Below, piece by piece: positions 40,501 through 47,634 of a stretch of 51,417 nucleotides of DNA (positions are counted from its first letter, which is position 1; each line of letters begins with the position of its first letter). Position numbers and translations under genes: made by a program. This stretch comes from Planctomycetota bacterium (GTDB taxonomy: Bacteria > Planctomycetota > B15-G4): assembly GCA_029259695.1 (NCBI GenBank), contig JAJDEQ010000116.1, positions 1 through 51,417 of the forward strand. Reading direction: 5' to 3'. The notes beneath the pieces are model-generated. The model made no database searches. It was not told the origin of the DNA and saw only the letters and a list, made by a program, of their open reading frames with translations.

Positions 40501-43092
40501 GAGCACGAGCTCCCACGCGAGCGAGGTGCTCACCGGGGGCGTGACCGCGTCGTCCTGCCAGTCCACCCGGGCGTCTGTGATGTCGAGCCCATCCAGCACG
40601 AAGCGCGCGGCGGGCGCCGAGCCGTCGGCGGGTTCGGGAGCTTCGGGAGCTTCGGGAGCTTGGGCGGCGCCGGGCGCGGGGCCTGCTTCGGTGCCGGCGG
40701 CCGCTGAGGGCAGGGCGAAGCCGGCCACGACGAGGTCACCGTCCGGATCGCGGCGGATGCCGACGCGTGCTTCGTCCAGTCGCAGCGCCAGCCGCTGCTC
40801 GTCCGGCGCGAGCGTGCCCGGCTGCAGTTGCAAGCCGCTCCAGCCCAGCAGCGCGGGCGCGTCGGGTTCGGCGGCGTCGCTCCACGCGAGGTCGCGCAGG
40901 GCCAGGTCGAAGTGGGTGGCCTCGTCGCTCGCCGCCCAGTGTCCGACGACGTCCAGGCCGAGTCGTCCGTCGGCGACGGCGATGCCGACCGGCGGGTACC
41001 AGCGTTCGGTGATGTCGAGCCCGCGGACGCCGCGGCCGTCGAGCCGCGCGGTCAGCACGGCGCCGTCGGCGTCTGCACCCAGAGCTGCGTCGAGCGACAA
41101 CTCGTCGAGCAGTCCGGGGATGCCCAGCGCGAGGACCGCGCGTTCCACGGTCGGCAGGCCGCCTTCTGCCGCAGGCAGGGTCAGCTGCTCGATGTCGAGG
41201 TCGAGCTGGAGCGTGGCGCTGCGGGGCTCGGTGTGATCGTCGTCGGGCGCTTGCGGCGGCCCGATGCGCAGGCCCGCCAGCTCGACCGCACCGCCGGCTT
41301 CGCTGCGCACGGGAAGACGCAGCCCGGTCAGTTCGACGCGCGGCAGATGGACCTCGCCATCCGTTGCGACGGCGGCGTCCTCGATCGCCAGGCGTTCGAG
41401 GGCGAGCAACTCGTCGCCGTCGGTGAGCTGCCAGTCCTCGAACTGCAGGCCCGCGTGCAGCGTCCCGTCGTCGTCCCGCGACCACTGGGCGGCGATCCCG
41501 GCCGAGAGCAGGCCCTCGTCGAGGGTGCACTGGAGCCCGCTGCCTTCCAGCCAGGGTTGCAGCGCGACGGGCGCGATGCCGCTGGCGGTGATCTGCAGTG
41601 CCGCGTGCGACTCGGCGCCCATCGGCGCGGCGCTGCCGATGATCACGATCTGCTGCGCGATCCCCGGAGCCCGCAGCCGGGCGTCGAACGTGGCCGTGGG
41701 AGTGCTGGACGGCGGGGCGGCGCCCGGTGCGCCGGGGAGCACCAGGTCGCGCAGGGCCAGGGAGTCCAGCGCGAGTTCCAATCGGGCGGGTGGCTCGAAA
41801 CGCTCGTCGATGGAGGCGAGCTCGACGTTCTCGATGCTGACCTCGCCCAGGCGCAGCGAGAAGGGTGCGCTGGTCTCGTCCGGCACTTCGGGCGGCGGCG
41901 TGGAGCCGTCGCTCGGGGGCAGCTCGACCCCGGCGATGCGCAGGCGACCCTCGGCGGTGGTGGCGACGGTGGCGCGCAGGCCGTCGAGCCGCACGCGCCC
42001 CAGGTCCAGGCCGGCGGGGCCCAGGCTCTCGATGTCGACGTGCAGTTCGTCCAGCGCCGCCGCTTCGCTCGTGCCCAGGCCGACGACCAGCGGCTTGACG
42101 TGGAGTTCGCCGGCGAGCAGCGCGCCGGGTGTCGTCGGCGGCCGGGTGAGTAGCCGCAGGCCGCAGGCGAAGCTGAGCTCCTCGGCCCGGGCCTCGATGC
42201 CGAGCGGCTCGAGATAGGCCGCCGCCGCTCGGGGCCGCAGGCCGCGCACGCCGAGTTGCAGGTCGAGGTCGAGCACACCGTCCCGCGTGCTGGCGCGGCC
42301 TTCGACGTTGAGCACGTCGAGCAGCGGGGCCGCCAGGATCGACAGGTCCAGGCGCGCCGAACGGTCCTCGGAGGAGAGGTCGGAGAGGCGCAGGTTGGTC
42401 CGCAGGCGCGCCTCGAAGGGGGGCGATACGCTCTCGTCGCGCCAGCGCAGGTCGATGTGCTGGAGGCGCAGAGCGTCGATGGCGATGGGCGAGTGCAGGT
42501 CGAGCGGGGCGGCTTCGCCCGGGTCGCGTTCGACCTCCGTGCCGGGAGCGGCGTCGGCCGGAGCGTCGGTGTCCGTGGTGGGGCTCCCGGTTCGCGCCGC
42601 GCTGGCCGCGGCGATGTGCTGCAACAAGGTGATCTCACCGTCGGCGCCACGCACCAGGGAGACGTCGAGGCCGTCAGCCTCGATGCGCTGCACGACGAGG
42701 CGGCCGGTGAGCAGGGCCAGCACGCCCACATCGGCGCGCAGGTACTCCACGCGGACGTCCGGAGTCCCGACCGCGTCCTGCTCGGCGAGGACCAGGTGCC
42801 ACAACTCCAGGTCGATCGAGAGCAGGGTCAGATCGAGCCGTTCGTAGTGGCACTCGAGGCCGTAGTCGGCCGCGGTGCGCGCGACCAGGCCGGGCAGCAG
42901 CTGCAGCGCGATCAGTCGCACGGCCAGCAGCAGCACCGCGATCAGCAGCGACACGCGCAGCAGCCTGCGCCGCAGGGAACGGGGCGGGCGTGCCGTGGTG
43001 GTGCTCTTCGGTCTCGACGCGGGAGCGGCGCCGCTGGTCGGCGGCGGCGGGTCGGCGTTCGGGTCGGCGTCGGGGGGTGGGGCGGGGCTCAT
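37540..43092 (-). CDS. Giant AsmA-like/DUF748 protein
   Basis: 1850 residues. After a Pro/Ala/Asp-rich cytoplasmic lead comes one transmembrane helix (LLRVSLLIAVLLLAVRLIAL, about residues 45-64). The remaining chain is a long series of beta repeats of the type GLRLxxLxVxxPRxExxPEGxLxL (for instance LRADVGVLALLTGRLVVQRI, ELPPSDG linkers), which is the AsmA/DUF748 groove architecture of TamB, YhdP and YdbH. The linker near 40633-40659 codes for repeated APE. The last 400 residues have helices (HEFGRQDILTAERRANP; AALRATLAAR-type coils). AsmA-like proteins carry phospholipids between membranes. It sits between a lipoprotein and ytoQ with 4-bp overlaps on both sides. Confidence 0.82.
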   Translation of the reverse strand: MSPAPPPDADPNADPPPPTSGAAPASRPKSTTTARPPRSLRRRLLRVSLLIAVLLLAVRLIALQLLPGLVARTAADYGLECHYERLDLTLLSIDLELWHLVLAEQDAVGTPDVRVEYLRADVGVLALLTGRLVVQRIEADGLDVSLVRGADGEITLLQHIAAASAARTGSPTTDTDAPADAAPGTEVERDPGEAAPLDLHSPIAIDALRLQHIDLRWRDESVSPPFEARLRTNLRLSDLSSEDRSARLDLSILAAPLLDVLNVEGRASTRDGVLDLDLQLGVRGLRPRAAAAYLEPLGIEARAEELSFACGLRLLTRPPTTPGALLAGELHVKPLVVGLGTSEAAALDELHVDIESLGPAGLDLGRVRLDGLRATVATTAEGRLRIAGVELPPSDGSTPPPEVPDETSAPFSLRLGEVSIENVELASIDERFEPPARLELALDSLALRDLVLPGAPGAAPPSSTPTATFDARLRAPGIAQQIVIIGSAAPMGAESHAALQITASGIAPVALQPWLEGSGLQCTLDEGLLSAGIAAQWSRDDDGTLHAGLQFEDWQLTDGDELLALERLAIEDAAVATDGEVHLPRVELTGLRLPVRSEAGGAVELAGLRIGPPQAPDDDHTEPRSATLQLDLDIEQLTLPAAEGGLPTVERAVLALGIPGLLDELSLDAALGADADGAVLTARLDGRGVRGLDITERWYPPVGIAVADGRLGLDVVGHWAASDEATHFDLALRDLAWSDAAEPDAPALLGWSGLQLQPGTLAPDEQRLALRLDEARVGIRRDPDGDLVVAGFALPSAAAGTEAGPAPGAAQAPEAPEAPEPADGSAPAARFVLDGLDITDARVDWQDDAVTPPVSTSLAWELVLGQLIVGDPDVPTAPTFSLDLSVLDGGPRLGFEGSASTDGDSTDLQLALTGTALHAGPFAPYMPPGLAIALRDGRLAAQLQAHLAAVPEGGQQLEFTLSDLDLREAGADDPLLAVEQLHLGAPRIDPDGPHYDVRELALRGVQAALERTPAGALSLLGISLSPDVDEGTHPVPEALPAPPVPVAAGRRASPERVPEVHVEHIELGIDRLAFRDRSGADAEPLVVRSLRLVNSAPLVLRADAPESSPPMTLQLSGGVDGVVESLALETELSPFAISPSARLTLDVRGVQGAPLLDASPDLAAWLDPSEIVDGRLQLQASATISGRRRHAMAFELSSGVGAELELQDLSWAPADGQPWAGLDGLRVEVTRIVPGSGDVHLRSIEITGPQARIEQTPEGLRALGLLFKPAQDEVPGPAPAQAPTAVAPEPPAPLPAATTPEPAPAAEIRIDMLLASGIDVRFEDTSTVPPLRVALTGLDAELADFTTRAFTEPRPLRFDLLLQAGPWSEVLPVMAATEDQPRPGALQRLMGALPGTSLFEDGEDGPAALEGALFDELEASGTLTLAPALQGRTRTTLRSLDMTGLAGPAAASGVNLRGGLLDANLDLHFTDDGALDGDTLVTFTDLDVSEPANGPIERYLRLPTPLGPVLFVLRDEQGVIKVPLDFQVAPGGLSYTEVTTVVLTALGNLIVDAIANSPFRVAGAITDVAGNVGDIAGGMSELVGLDQLAEATRLGDLAGSGLDVLTNLPGVSSLFGNQATVVVDAIDFAPADVLPTRDASAELARLGALLRDDESLAVRLAHEFGRQDILTAERRANPPPAAARALGERLRAEKHALQEARRSIAAELRATLAARLHTEAEAVSRRLTALDDELGRTEQALDYTLDLLRPGAEHQARRRTRAASLEIAAQRLEQVQTALVAVAGPECTDRIRVSRPRFGAATLEHGGRVAIGLQTHPGADTSWWGTVAGWFGSVFDGLTGWFSPSEESER
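40633..40659. repeat. 9-bp tandem repeat in a linker of the AsmA-like gene
   Basis: TTCGGGAGC three times on the plus strand; on the coding strand it gives the APEAPEAPE linker. Confidence 0.85.
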
Positions 43093-44633
43093 GGCGTCGC
43101 CCCGTCCCGCTCGGCCGCGGCTCGCAGGGCGGCGAGTCGTTCGTCGGCGGGGGCCAGCGGATCGTAGTGCGGCGGGGCGAGGTCGCGTTGCGCCAGCCAG
43201 TCGTAGGCTCGCACGCGGGCGGCGGGCGAGTGGTCCTCGAGGAAGGCGAGGTTCTGGTCGACGAGCCGCGACCGCAGGACGACCGGGGAGGGCCGGTCCG
43301 CGATCAGCTCCTCGACCAACGCGGCGTGCTGTCCGACTTCACCCGCGTGGCGCAGCAGCACCGAGTGCAGCGCGGGGCTCAGCGTGCCGGCGCTCCGTGC
43401 TCCCGCGAGCATGCGGTAGGCGGTGCGGTCGAGCGCCGCGCCGAGCAGGTCGATGGGCCGGGTCTCGGGATCGTCGTCCTCCCAGCGACCGGCCTCCCAC
43501 ACCGAGAGGAACGCTGTGCACAGTTGCTCGAGCGCGTGATCGCCGCCGGTGAGAGCGACGTCTGCCGCAAGCGGAGCCCCGGTCTCGTGCGCCAGGTAGA
43601 CCAGCCCGAAGCGGCGCTTCTCGGGGAGTAGCAGGGCCTCGACGGCGCGGACGACCTCGGGCAGCGGTCCCCGGCCGCCCGGGCCGGCGGCCAGACGTTG
43701 GGCGTGTTCGCCGAGGTCGGCGCGCACCCGGGCCAGACGTCGTTCGAGATCCGGCGCCGCGGCGCTGCTCGGTGACAGCTCGATCAGCGCCACGAGCACG
43801 TCGCCGGCCTGGTCGTTCGCCGGGGCGAATGGTGAAGGCAGGGCGATGACCAGCAACGCGGGGAGCTGCTCCAGTTCGGGCTGCCACAACGCGAACTCGT
43901 GCCGCAGCGTGCGGTGCGCCGGCTGCTCGTCGGCGTCGTCGAGCGCGTTGTTCGGCACGGTCTGCGGCACGGTCTGCGGCACGGACACGAGCAGGGTCAC
44001 GTCGACGGGGCGCGCGGCGGGTTCATCCCGGGCGTCCTCGTCTTGCTCGGGGGTGTCAGCCGAACGGGTGATCTGCACCGCAGCCGTGGGTCGCAGCAGC
44101 GTGCCGTCGAGGGCCACGTCCGTCGGCGCCCGGGAGACGAGTTCGAAGCAGGTGGTGACCCCGGGCAGGACGAGCGACGTGGTGTGCATCAGTTCCCGGT
44201 GCCGATCACCGCCCTCGAGTTGTGCGTCGAAGGTCGCGCGGTCGTCGATCACCCCGAAGCGGGCGCCGCGGGTCAGCTCGGCGACTGCGCGCAACGGCAC
44301 CGGCGCGTGGGGCGCGGCCACCAGGGTGGCCGCCGTCGAGGCCGGTGTGAGCCAGTCCTCGGGGATGCGTTCGCAGGCGATGACCTGCACCTGAGCGGTG
44401 AGCCACGGCTCGCCCGCCGCCTCGCTGTCAGGCGCTGTTGCCGCCGCCGCGCCGGCGTGGACTCCAGGGACAGCCCGCGGGCCGGAGAGCGGCGAGCCGA
44501 CGAAGTGGTCGAGCCGCGTGACGACGTCGGGGCCGGCGTACGCGGGCGGCGGCGGCGGCGCGAACCACGCGCAACCGGTCAGCAACGCGCAGGCCGTGGC
44601 GAGCACGAGCGGCCTGGATGGATGGGAGTGCAT
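43089..44633 (-). CDS. Lipoprotein of unknown function in the menaquinone/AsmA operon
   Basis: 514 residues with a lipoprotein signal ending LLTGC (Cys about residue 21), followed by a Pro-rich tether (FAPPPPPAYAG). The mature protein has beta-rich segments (WLTAQVQVIACERIPEDW; HTTSLVLPGVTTCFELVSRA; RPVDVTLLVSVPQTVPQTVP) and a helical C-terminal half (RRLARVRADLGEHAQRL; LLRHAGEVGQHAALVEELIA) that could be HEAT-like. No family recognised. It overlaps the AsmA-like gene by 4 bases and follows mqnE by 17 bases, so it is in the same operon. It may be an outer-membrane partner of the AsmA-like protein; that is inference from order and topology. Confidence 0.7.
   Translation of the reverse strand: MHSHPSRPLVLATACALLTGCAWFAPPPPPAYAGPDVVTRLDHFVGSPLSGPRAVPGVHAGAAAATAPDSEAAGEPWLTAQVQVIACERIPEDWLTPASTAATLVAAPHAPVPLRAVAELTRGARFGVIDDRATFDAQLEGGDRHRELMHTTSLVLPGVTTCFELVSRAPTDVALDGTLLRPTAAVQITRSADTPEQDEDARDEPAARPVDVTLLVSVPQTVPQTVPNNALDDADEQPAHRTLRHEFALWQPELEQLPALLVIALPSPFAPANDQAGDVLVALIELSPSSAAAPDLERRLARVRADLGEHAQRLAAGPGGRGPLPEVVRAVEALLLPEKRRFGLVYLAHETGAPLAADVALTGGDHALEQLCTAFLSVWEAGRWEDDDPETRPIDLLGAALDRTAYRMLAGARSAGTLSPALHSVLLRHAGEVGQHAALVEELIADRPSPVVLRSRLVDQNLAFLEDHSPAARVRAYDWLAQRDLAPPHYDPLAPADERLAALRAAAERDGATP
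43953..43984. repeat. 12-bp tandem repeat (2.7 copies) in the lipoprotein gene
   Basis: CGGCACGGTCTG occurs twice in full followed by CGGCACGG. On the coding strand it gives the PQTVPQTVP stretch of the lipoprotein. Confidence 0.85.
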
Positions 44634-44650
44634 GGCGGCCGCGCGAGGCC

Positions 44651-45859
44651 TCAGATCACGCTGAGGTCTTGGTAGAGCGTGTCGCGCAGCACGGCCTGGC
44701 GACCGGTCTCGGCGATCAACCCGGCGATCTGGGTCGTGGCCAGGCCCTGCGGCGTGGTGGCGCCGGCATCGTGGGTGATGTGTTCCTCCACGACGGTGCC
44801 GTCGATGTCATCCGCCCCGTAGTGCAGGGCGATCTGGGCGATCTTGATGCCCAGCATGACCCAGTAGGCCTTCACGTGGGGCATGTTGTCGAGCATCAGC
44901 CGCCCGACGGCGATGGTGCGCAGCGCGTCGGTGCCGGTGGTCTTGCCCAGGCGCTGCAGCGGCGTGTTGTCGGGGTGGAAGACCAGCGGGATGTACTGCA
45001 TGAAGCCGCCGGTCTCGTCCTGCACGGCGCGGATCTGGAGCATGTGGTCGAGTCGCTCGTCGGTCGTCTCGATGTGCCCGAAGAGCATGGTGGCGTTGGT
45101 GCGCAACCCGGCCGCGTGGGCCTTGCGCACGGTGGACAGCCACTGCTCGGGGGGCAGCTTGCCGTTGTAGAGCTTCTTGTGCACGCGCTTGCTGAGCACC
45201 TCGGCGCCACCTCCGGGGCACGAGTCCAGCCCGGCGGCCTTCAGCTCCTCGAGCACCTCCTCGATCGGCCGGCCCGCCTGTTCGGCGATCTGGTCCAGCT
45301 CGATCATGGTGAAGCCCTTGACGTGCAGGTTGGGCCGTTCGTCCTTGATCGTCCGCAACAGGTCGAGGTAGTAGCTGTACGGCAGGTCGACGTTGATGCC
45401 GCCGACGACGTGCACCTCCTTCATGGTGTCGGTGAACTCGGTGCGCAGCTTGTGACGGATGAAGTCCATGTCCATCACGACGGCGTCGTGCTCGTCGCCG
45501 TCGCGGCGGAAGGCGCAGAACATGCAGCGGTAGGCGCACTTGTTGGTGTAGTTGAGGTGGCGGTTGTAGGTGAACGTGGTGCGGTTGCCGTTGCGGCACT
45601 CGTTGACGTAGTTGGCCAGCGCGCCCAGGCCGTTCAGGTCCGGCGTGGCGAACAGCGCGCGGCCGTCGTCCAGGTCGAGTCGCTCGCCGCGCAGGACCTT
45701 GTCGCGGATGGGCTGCAGGTCGGCGGGCAGGTCGTGCAGGCCGTCGACCGAGGGCTGGAACCCCTCCACCGGGCCCGGGTTGGAGGGCGAGAGCGGGTAT
45801 GGCGACGTGCCCAGGGGCGCGTGGGCGCCGGCGTGCAGGGCGAGGTCGGTGGCGGTCAT
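44651..45859 (-). CDS. mqnE: Aminofutalosine synthase MqnE (radical SAM)
   Basis: 402 residues. The [4Fe-4S]/SAM motif CAYRCMFC (CxxxCxxC) follows NYTNK. Further family motifs: VHVVGGINVDLPYSYYLDLL, GLDSCPGGGAEVLSKRVHKK, TNATMLFGHIETTDERLDHM, DETGGFMQYIPLVFHPDNTP and LDNMPHVKAYWVMLG, ending GADDIDGTVVEEHITHDAGA. MqnE joins SAM chemistry to 3-((1-carboxyvinyl)oxy)benzoate to give aminofutalosine, the first committed step of the futalosine route to menaquinone. mqnC lies 41 bases upstream in the same operon; mqnA, B and D are not in the window. Confidence 0.95.
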   Translation of the reverse strand: MTATDLALHAGAHAPLGTSPYPLSPSNPGPVEGFQPSVDGLHDLPADLQPIRDKVLRGERLDLDDGRALFATPDLNGLGALANYVNECRNGNRTTFTYNRHLNYTNKCAYRCMFCAFRRDGDEHDAVVMDMDFIRHKLRTEFTDTMKEVHVVGGINVDLPYSYYLDLLRTIKDERPNLHVKGFTMIELDQIAEQAGRPIEEVLEELKAAGLDSCPGGGAEVLSKRVHKKLYNGKLPPEQWLSTVRKAHAAGLRTNATMLFGHIETTDERLDHMLQIRAVQDETGGFMQYIPLVFHPDNTPLQRLGKTTGTDALRTIAVGRLMLDNMPHVKAYWVMLGIKIAQIALHYGADDIDGTVVEEHITHDAGATTPQGLATTQIAGLIAETGRQAVLRDTLYQDLSVI

Positions 45860-45900
45860 CGTGGCTTCCGATCCTGAGGCGCGGCGCGCGGCGCGTGGGG

Positions 45901-47082
45901 TCAGGCGCCGGCTTGGAGCGTGGCGAACTGTTCTTCGATGGCGGCGGGGCGCCCGTCGGCGTGTCCGCTGCGCTCGATCCAGAAGGGGTCGTGATGGCGT
46001 TGGGCCACTTGACCCTGCTCGTCGACGCGATCGTAGAACATGTTGCGGCGGCGCGGCGCGAATCCGGCGGCGCGGATCTGCTTCTCCAACTCGCCGATGT
46101 TCGCCAGGCACTCGCAGTTGGCGGCCGAGACGACGTTCTCCTCGATCATCACCGAGCCCATGTCATTCATGCCGTAGGCCAGGCTGACGCCGGCCAGGTC
46201 GATCCCCTGGGTCACGAAGCTGGCCTGGAAGTTCTCGATGTTGTCGATGAAGAGACGCGACACCGCGGCGGTGCGCAGGTAGTCGAAGCCGCCCACCATG
46301 GGCGTGTCGGTCATCTCGGTGTTGGGGGCCTGGAAGGTCCAGGAGATGAAGGCCGTGAAGCCGCCGGCCTCGTCCTGCAGGTCGCGGATGCGGCGCATGT
46401 GTTCGACCCGCTCCTCGAGCGTCTCCACGTGGCCGAACATCATCGTCGCCGTGGTGCGCAGGCCCTGGCGATGGCACTCGCGCATGACGCCGAGCCACTC
46501 GTCGCTCATGGTCTTGAGCGGCGAGATCAGCTTGCGCACGCGGTCCACCAGGATCTCACCGCCGCCACCGGGCACGCTGTCCAGGCCGGCCGCGCGCATG
46601 CGCTCGACGACTTGCGACAACGGCAGCTTGCTCACGTTGCAGCAGTGCAGGATCTCGGAGGGCGACAGGCCGTGGACGTGGATCGGTTCGTTGGCCTTGA
46701 TGCTGGAGAACAGGCGCTCGTAGCGCTCGATGTCGTAGTCCGGGTGGTGACCGCCTTGCAGCAGGATCTGGACACCACCGAGCTCCTTCGTCTCGCGGAT
46801 CTTCTCGTAGATCAGCTCGAGCGGGTGGTCGTAACCCTCGTCGTGACCGGGGCGCCGGTAGAACGCGCAGAACTTGCACAACGTCACGCAGACGTTGGTG
46901 TAGTTGATGTTGCGGTCGACGATGTAGGTGACTTCGCCGTGGGGGTGCCTGCGGCGACGGACGAGGTCGGCGAGGCGGCCGATGGCGGGCAGGTCGGGGT
47001 GGCGCAGCAGCAGCAGCGCGTCGTCCTCGGAGAGGCGCGTGCCGGCGCGGACCTTGGCGTCGATCGTGGCGAAGTCGCTCAT
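45901..47082 (-). CDS. mqnC: Cyclic dehypoxanthinyl futalosine synthase MqnC (radical SAM)
   Basis: 393 residues from ATG 47082. The radical SAM motif CVTLCKFC lies in IVDRNINYTNVCVTLCKFC. Other signatures: VQILLQGGHHPDYDIERYE, IHVHGLSPSEILHCCNVSKL, GLDSVPGGGGEILVDRVRK, TATMMFGHVETLEERVEHM and FISWTFQAPNTEM, then LRTAAVSRLFIDNIENFQAS and FVTQGIDLAG. MqnC cyclises dehypoxanthine futalosine in menaquinone synthesis. It is the first gene of the five-gene minus-strand operon. No good Shine-Dalgarno precedes the ATG, but a -10-like TATAAC stands 11 bases before it. Confidence 0.95.
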   Translation of the reverse strand: MSDFATIDAKVRAGTRLSEDDALLLLRHPDLPAIGRLADLVRRRRHPHGEVTYIVDRNINYTNVCVTLCKFCAFYRRPGHDEGYDHPLELIYEKIRETKELGGVQILLQGGHHPDYDIERYERLFSSIKANEPIHVHGLSPSEILHCCNVSKLPLSQVVERMRAAGLDSVPGGGGEILVDRVRKLISPLKTMSDEWLGVMRECHRQGLRTTATMMFGHVETLEERVEHMRRIRDLQDEAGGFTAFISWTFQAPNTEMTDTPMVGGFDYLRTAAVSRLFIDNIENFQASFVTQGIDLAGVSLAYGMNDMGSVMIEENVVSAANCECLANIGELEKQIRAAGFAPRRRNMFYDRVDEQGQVAQRHHDPFWIERSGHADGRPAAIEEQFATLQAGA

Positions 47083-47092
47083 GCTGCCCGGA

Positions 47093-47098
47093 GTTATA
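47093..47098 (-). promoter_or_regulatory. Putative -10 element TATAAC before mqnC
   Basis: Read on the minus strand, TATAAC ends 10 bases before the mqnC ATG. If used, transcription would begin almost at the start codon, giving a leaderless or nearly leaderless message, which would fit the lack of a Shine-Dalgarno. No clear -35. Confidence 0.35.
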
Positions 47099-47167
47099 AC
47101 GCGCCGCCGGAGCCAAGTCGCGCGAGGTGCCTGGTCAGCCCGGCGGGTGCGGCCCTGAAACAGACCA

Positions 47168-47197
47168 CCCTCGCGTTGGCCGGGGCCAACGCGAGGG
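47168..47197. promoter_or_regulatory. Perfect 14-bp inverted repeat upstream of mqnC
   Basis: CCCTCGCGTTGGCC and GGCCAACGCGAGGG are exact reverse complements separated by GG. It is 85 bases upstream of mqnC, and in the gap between divergent genes, so an ordinary terminator is unexpected. It could be an operator for a dimeric regulator, or the end of an unseen small RNA. Confidence 0.6.
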
Positions 47198-47598
47198 CGA
47201 CCTCTTGACTCATGGCGACGAGGCACGCTCGCAACGCACTCGGCGACCCCAGGTACTTTCGCCTCCTGCGATCCGGCCGTGCATCCTCGCCATCGGGGGT
47301 TTCAGGGTGTGGTTCTTGCGTCCGCAGGCCGGCCGCGGGAGCGCTCGGCTGCTTCAGCTTCGGGTGTCTCGCTTCGCGCCGCAGCGCGGACCGGAGCCTC
47401 TCGGGTTCCGGACCGGAGGGCCCGCTCAGGCAGGCGCCTCCGACATCTCGAACAGTCTACCGTCCGAGCCACGGCATGGGGCGTGGCGGTCTGCCGGGCG
47501 GGCGCGCCGGCGGGGGCGGAGCCAGATGGCGCCGAATCGACGCTGCGGGGCCGGGAAACGGGCTCCACGGGCTGCGAGACGAACGCGGGGCGCTTGCC

Positions 47599-47604
47599 TA
47601 TACT
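47599..47604 (+). promoter_or_regulatory. Putative -10 element TATACT
   Basis: TATACT in an otherwise GC-rich region, 31 bases before the ATG of the TGA-containing gene. The likely start of transcription would be about 47611. The -35 region is not convincing. Confidence 0.4.
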
Positions 47605-47634
47605 CCGCGCTCGACCCCCCCGGCGTGAGGCGGC

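Larger units (their letters stand above)
47083..47634. other. Intergenic region between divergent genes, hairpin-rich, no gene seen
   Basis: 552 bases between mqnC (minus) and the TGA-containing gene (plus). Open frames are Arg/Gly/Ala-rich with no family resemblance. It holds a perfect 14-bp inverted repeat (47168-47197), another hairpin CCGGAGCC/GGTTCCGG (47391-47411), and a -10-like TATACT. I looked for RNase P RNA, tmRNA and SRP RNA motifs and saw none. Confidence 0.5.

Noticed and set aside
47212..47628. 138-residue frame in the mqnC upstream region
   Set aside because: Arg/Gly/Ser-rich, no ribosome binding site, no family resemblance; region looks non-coding.
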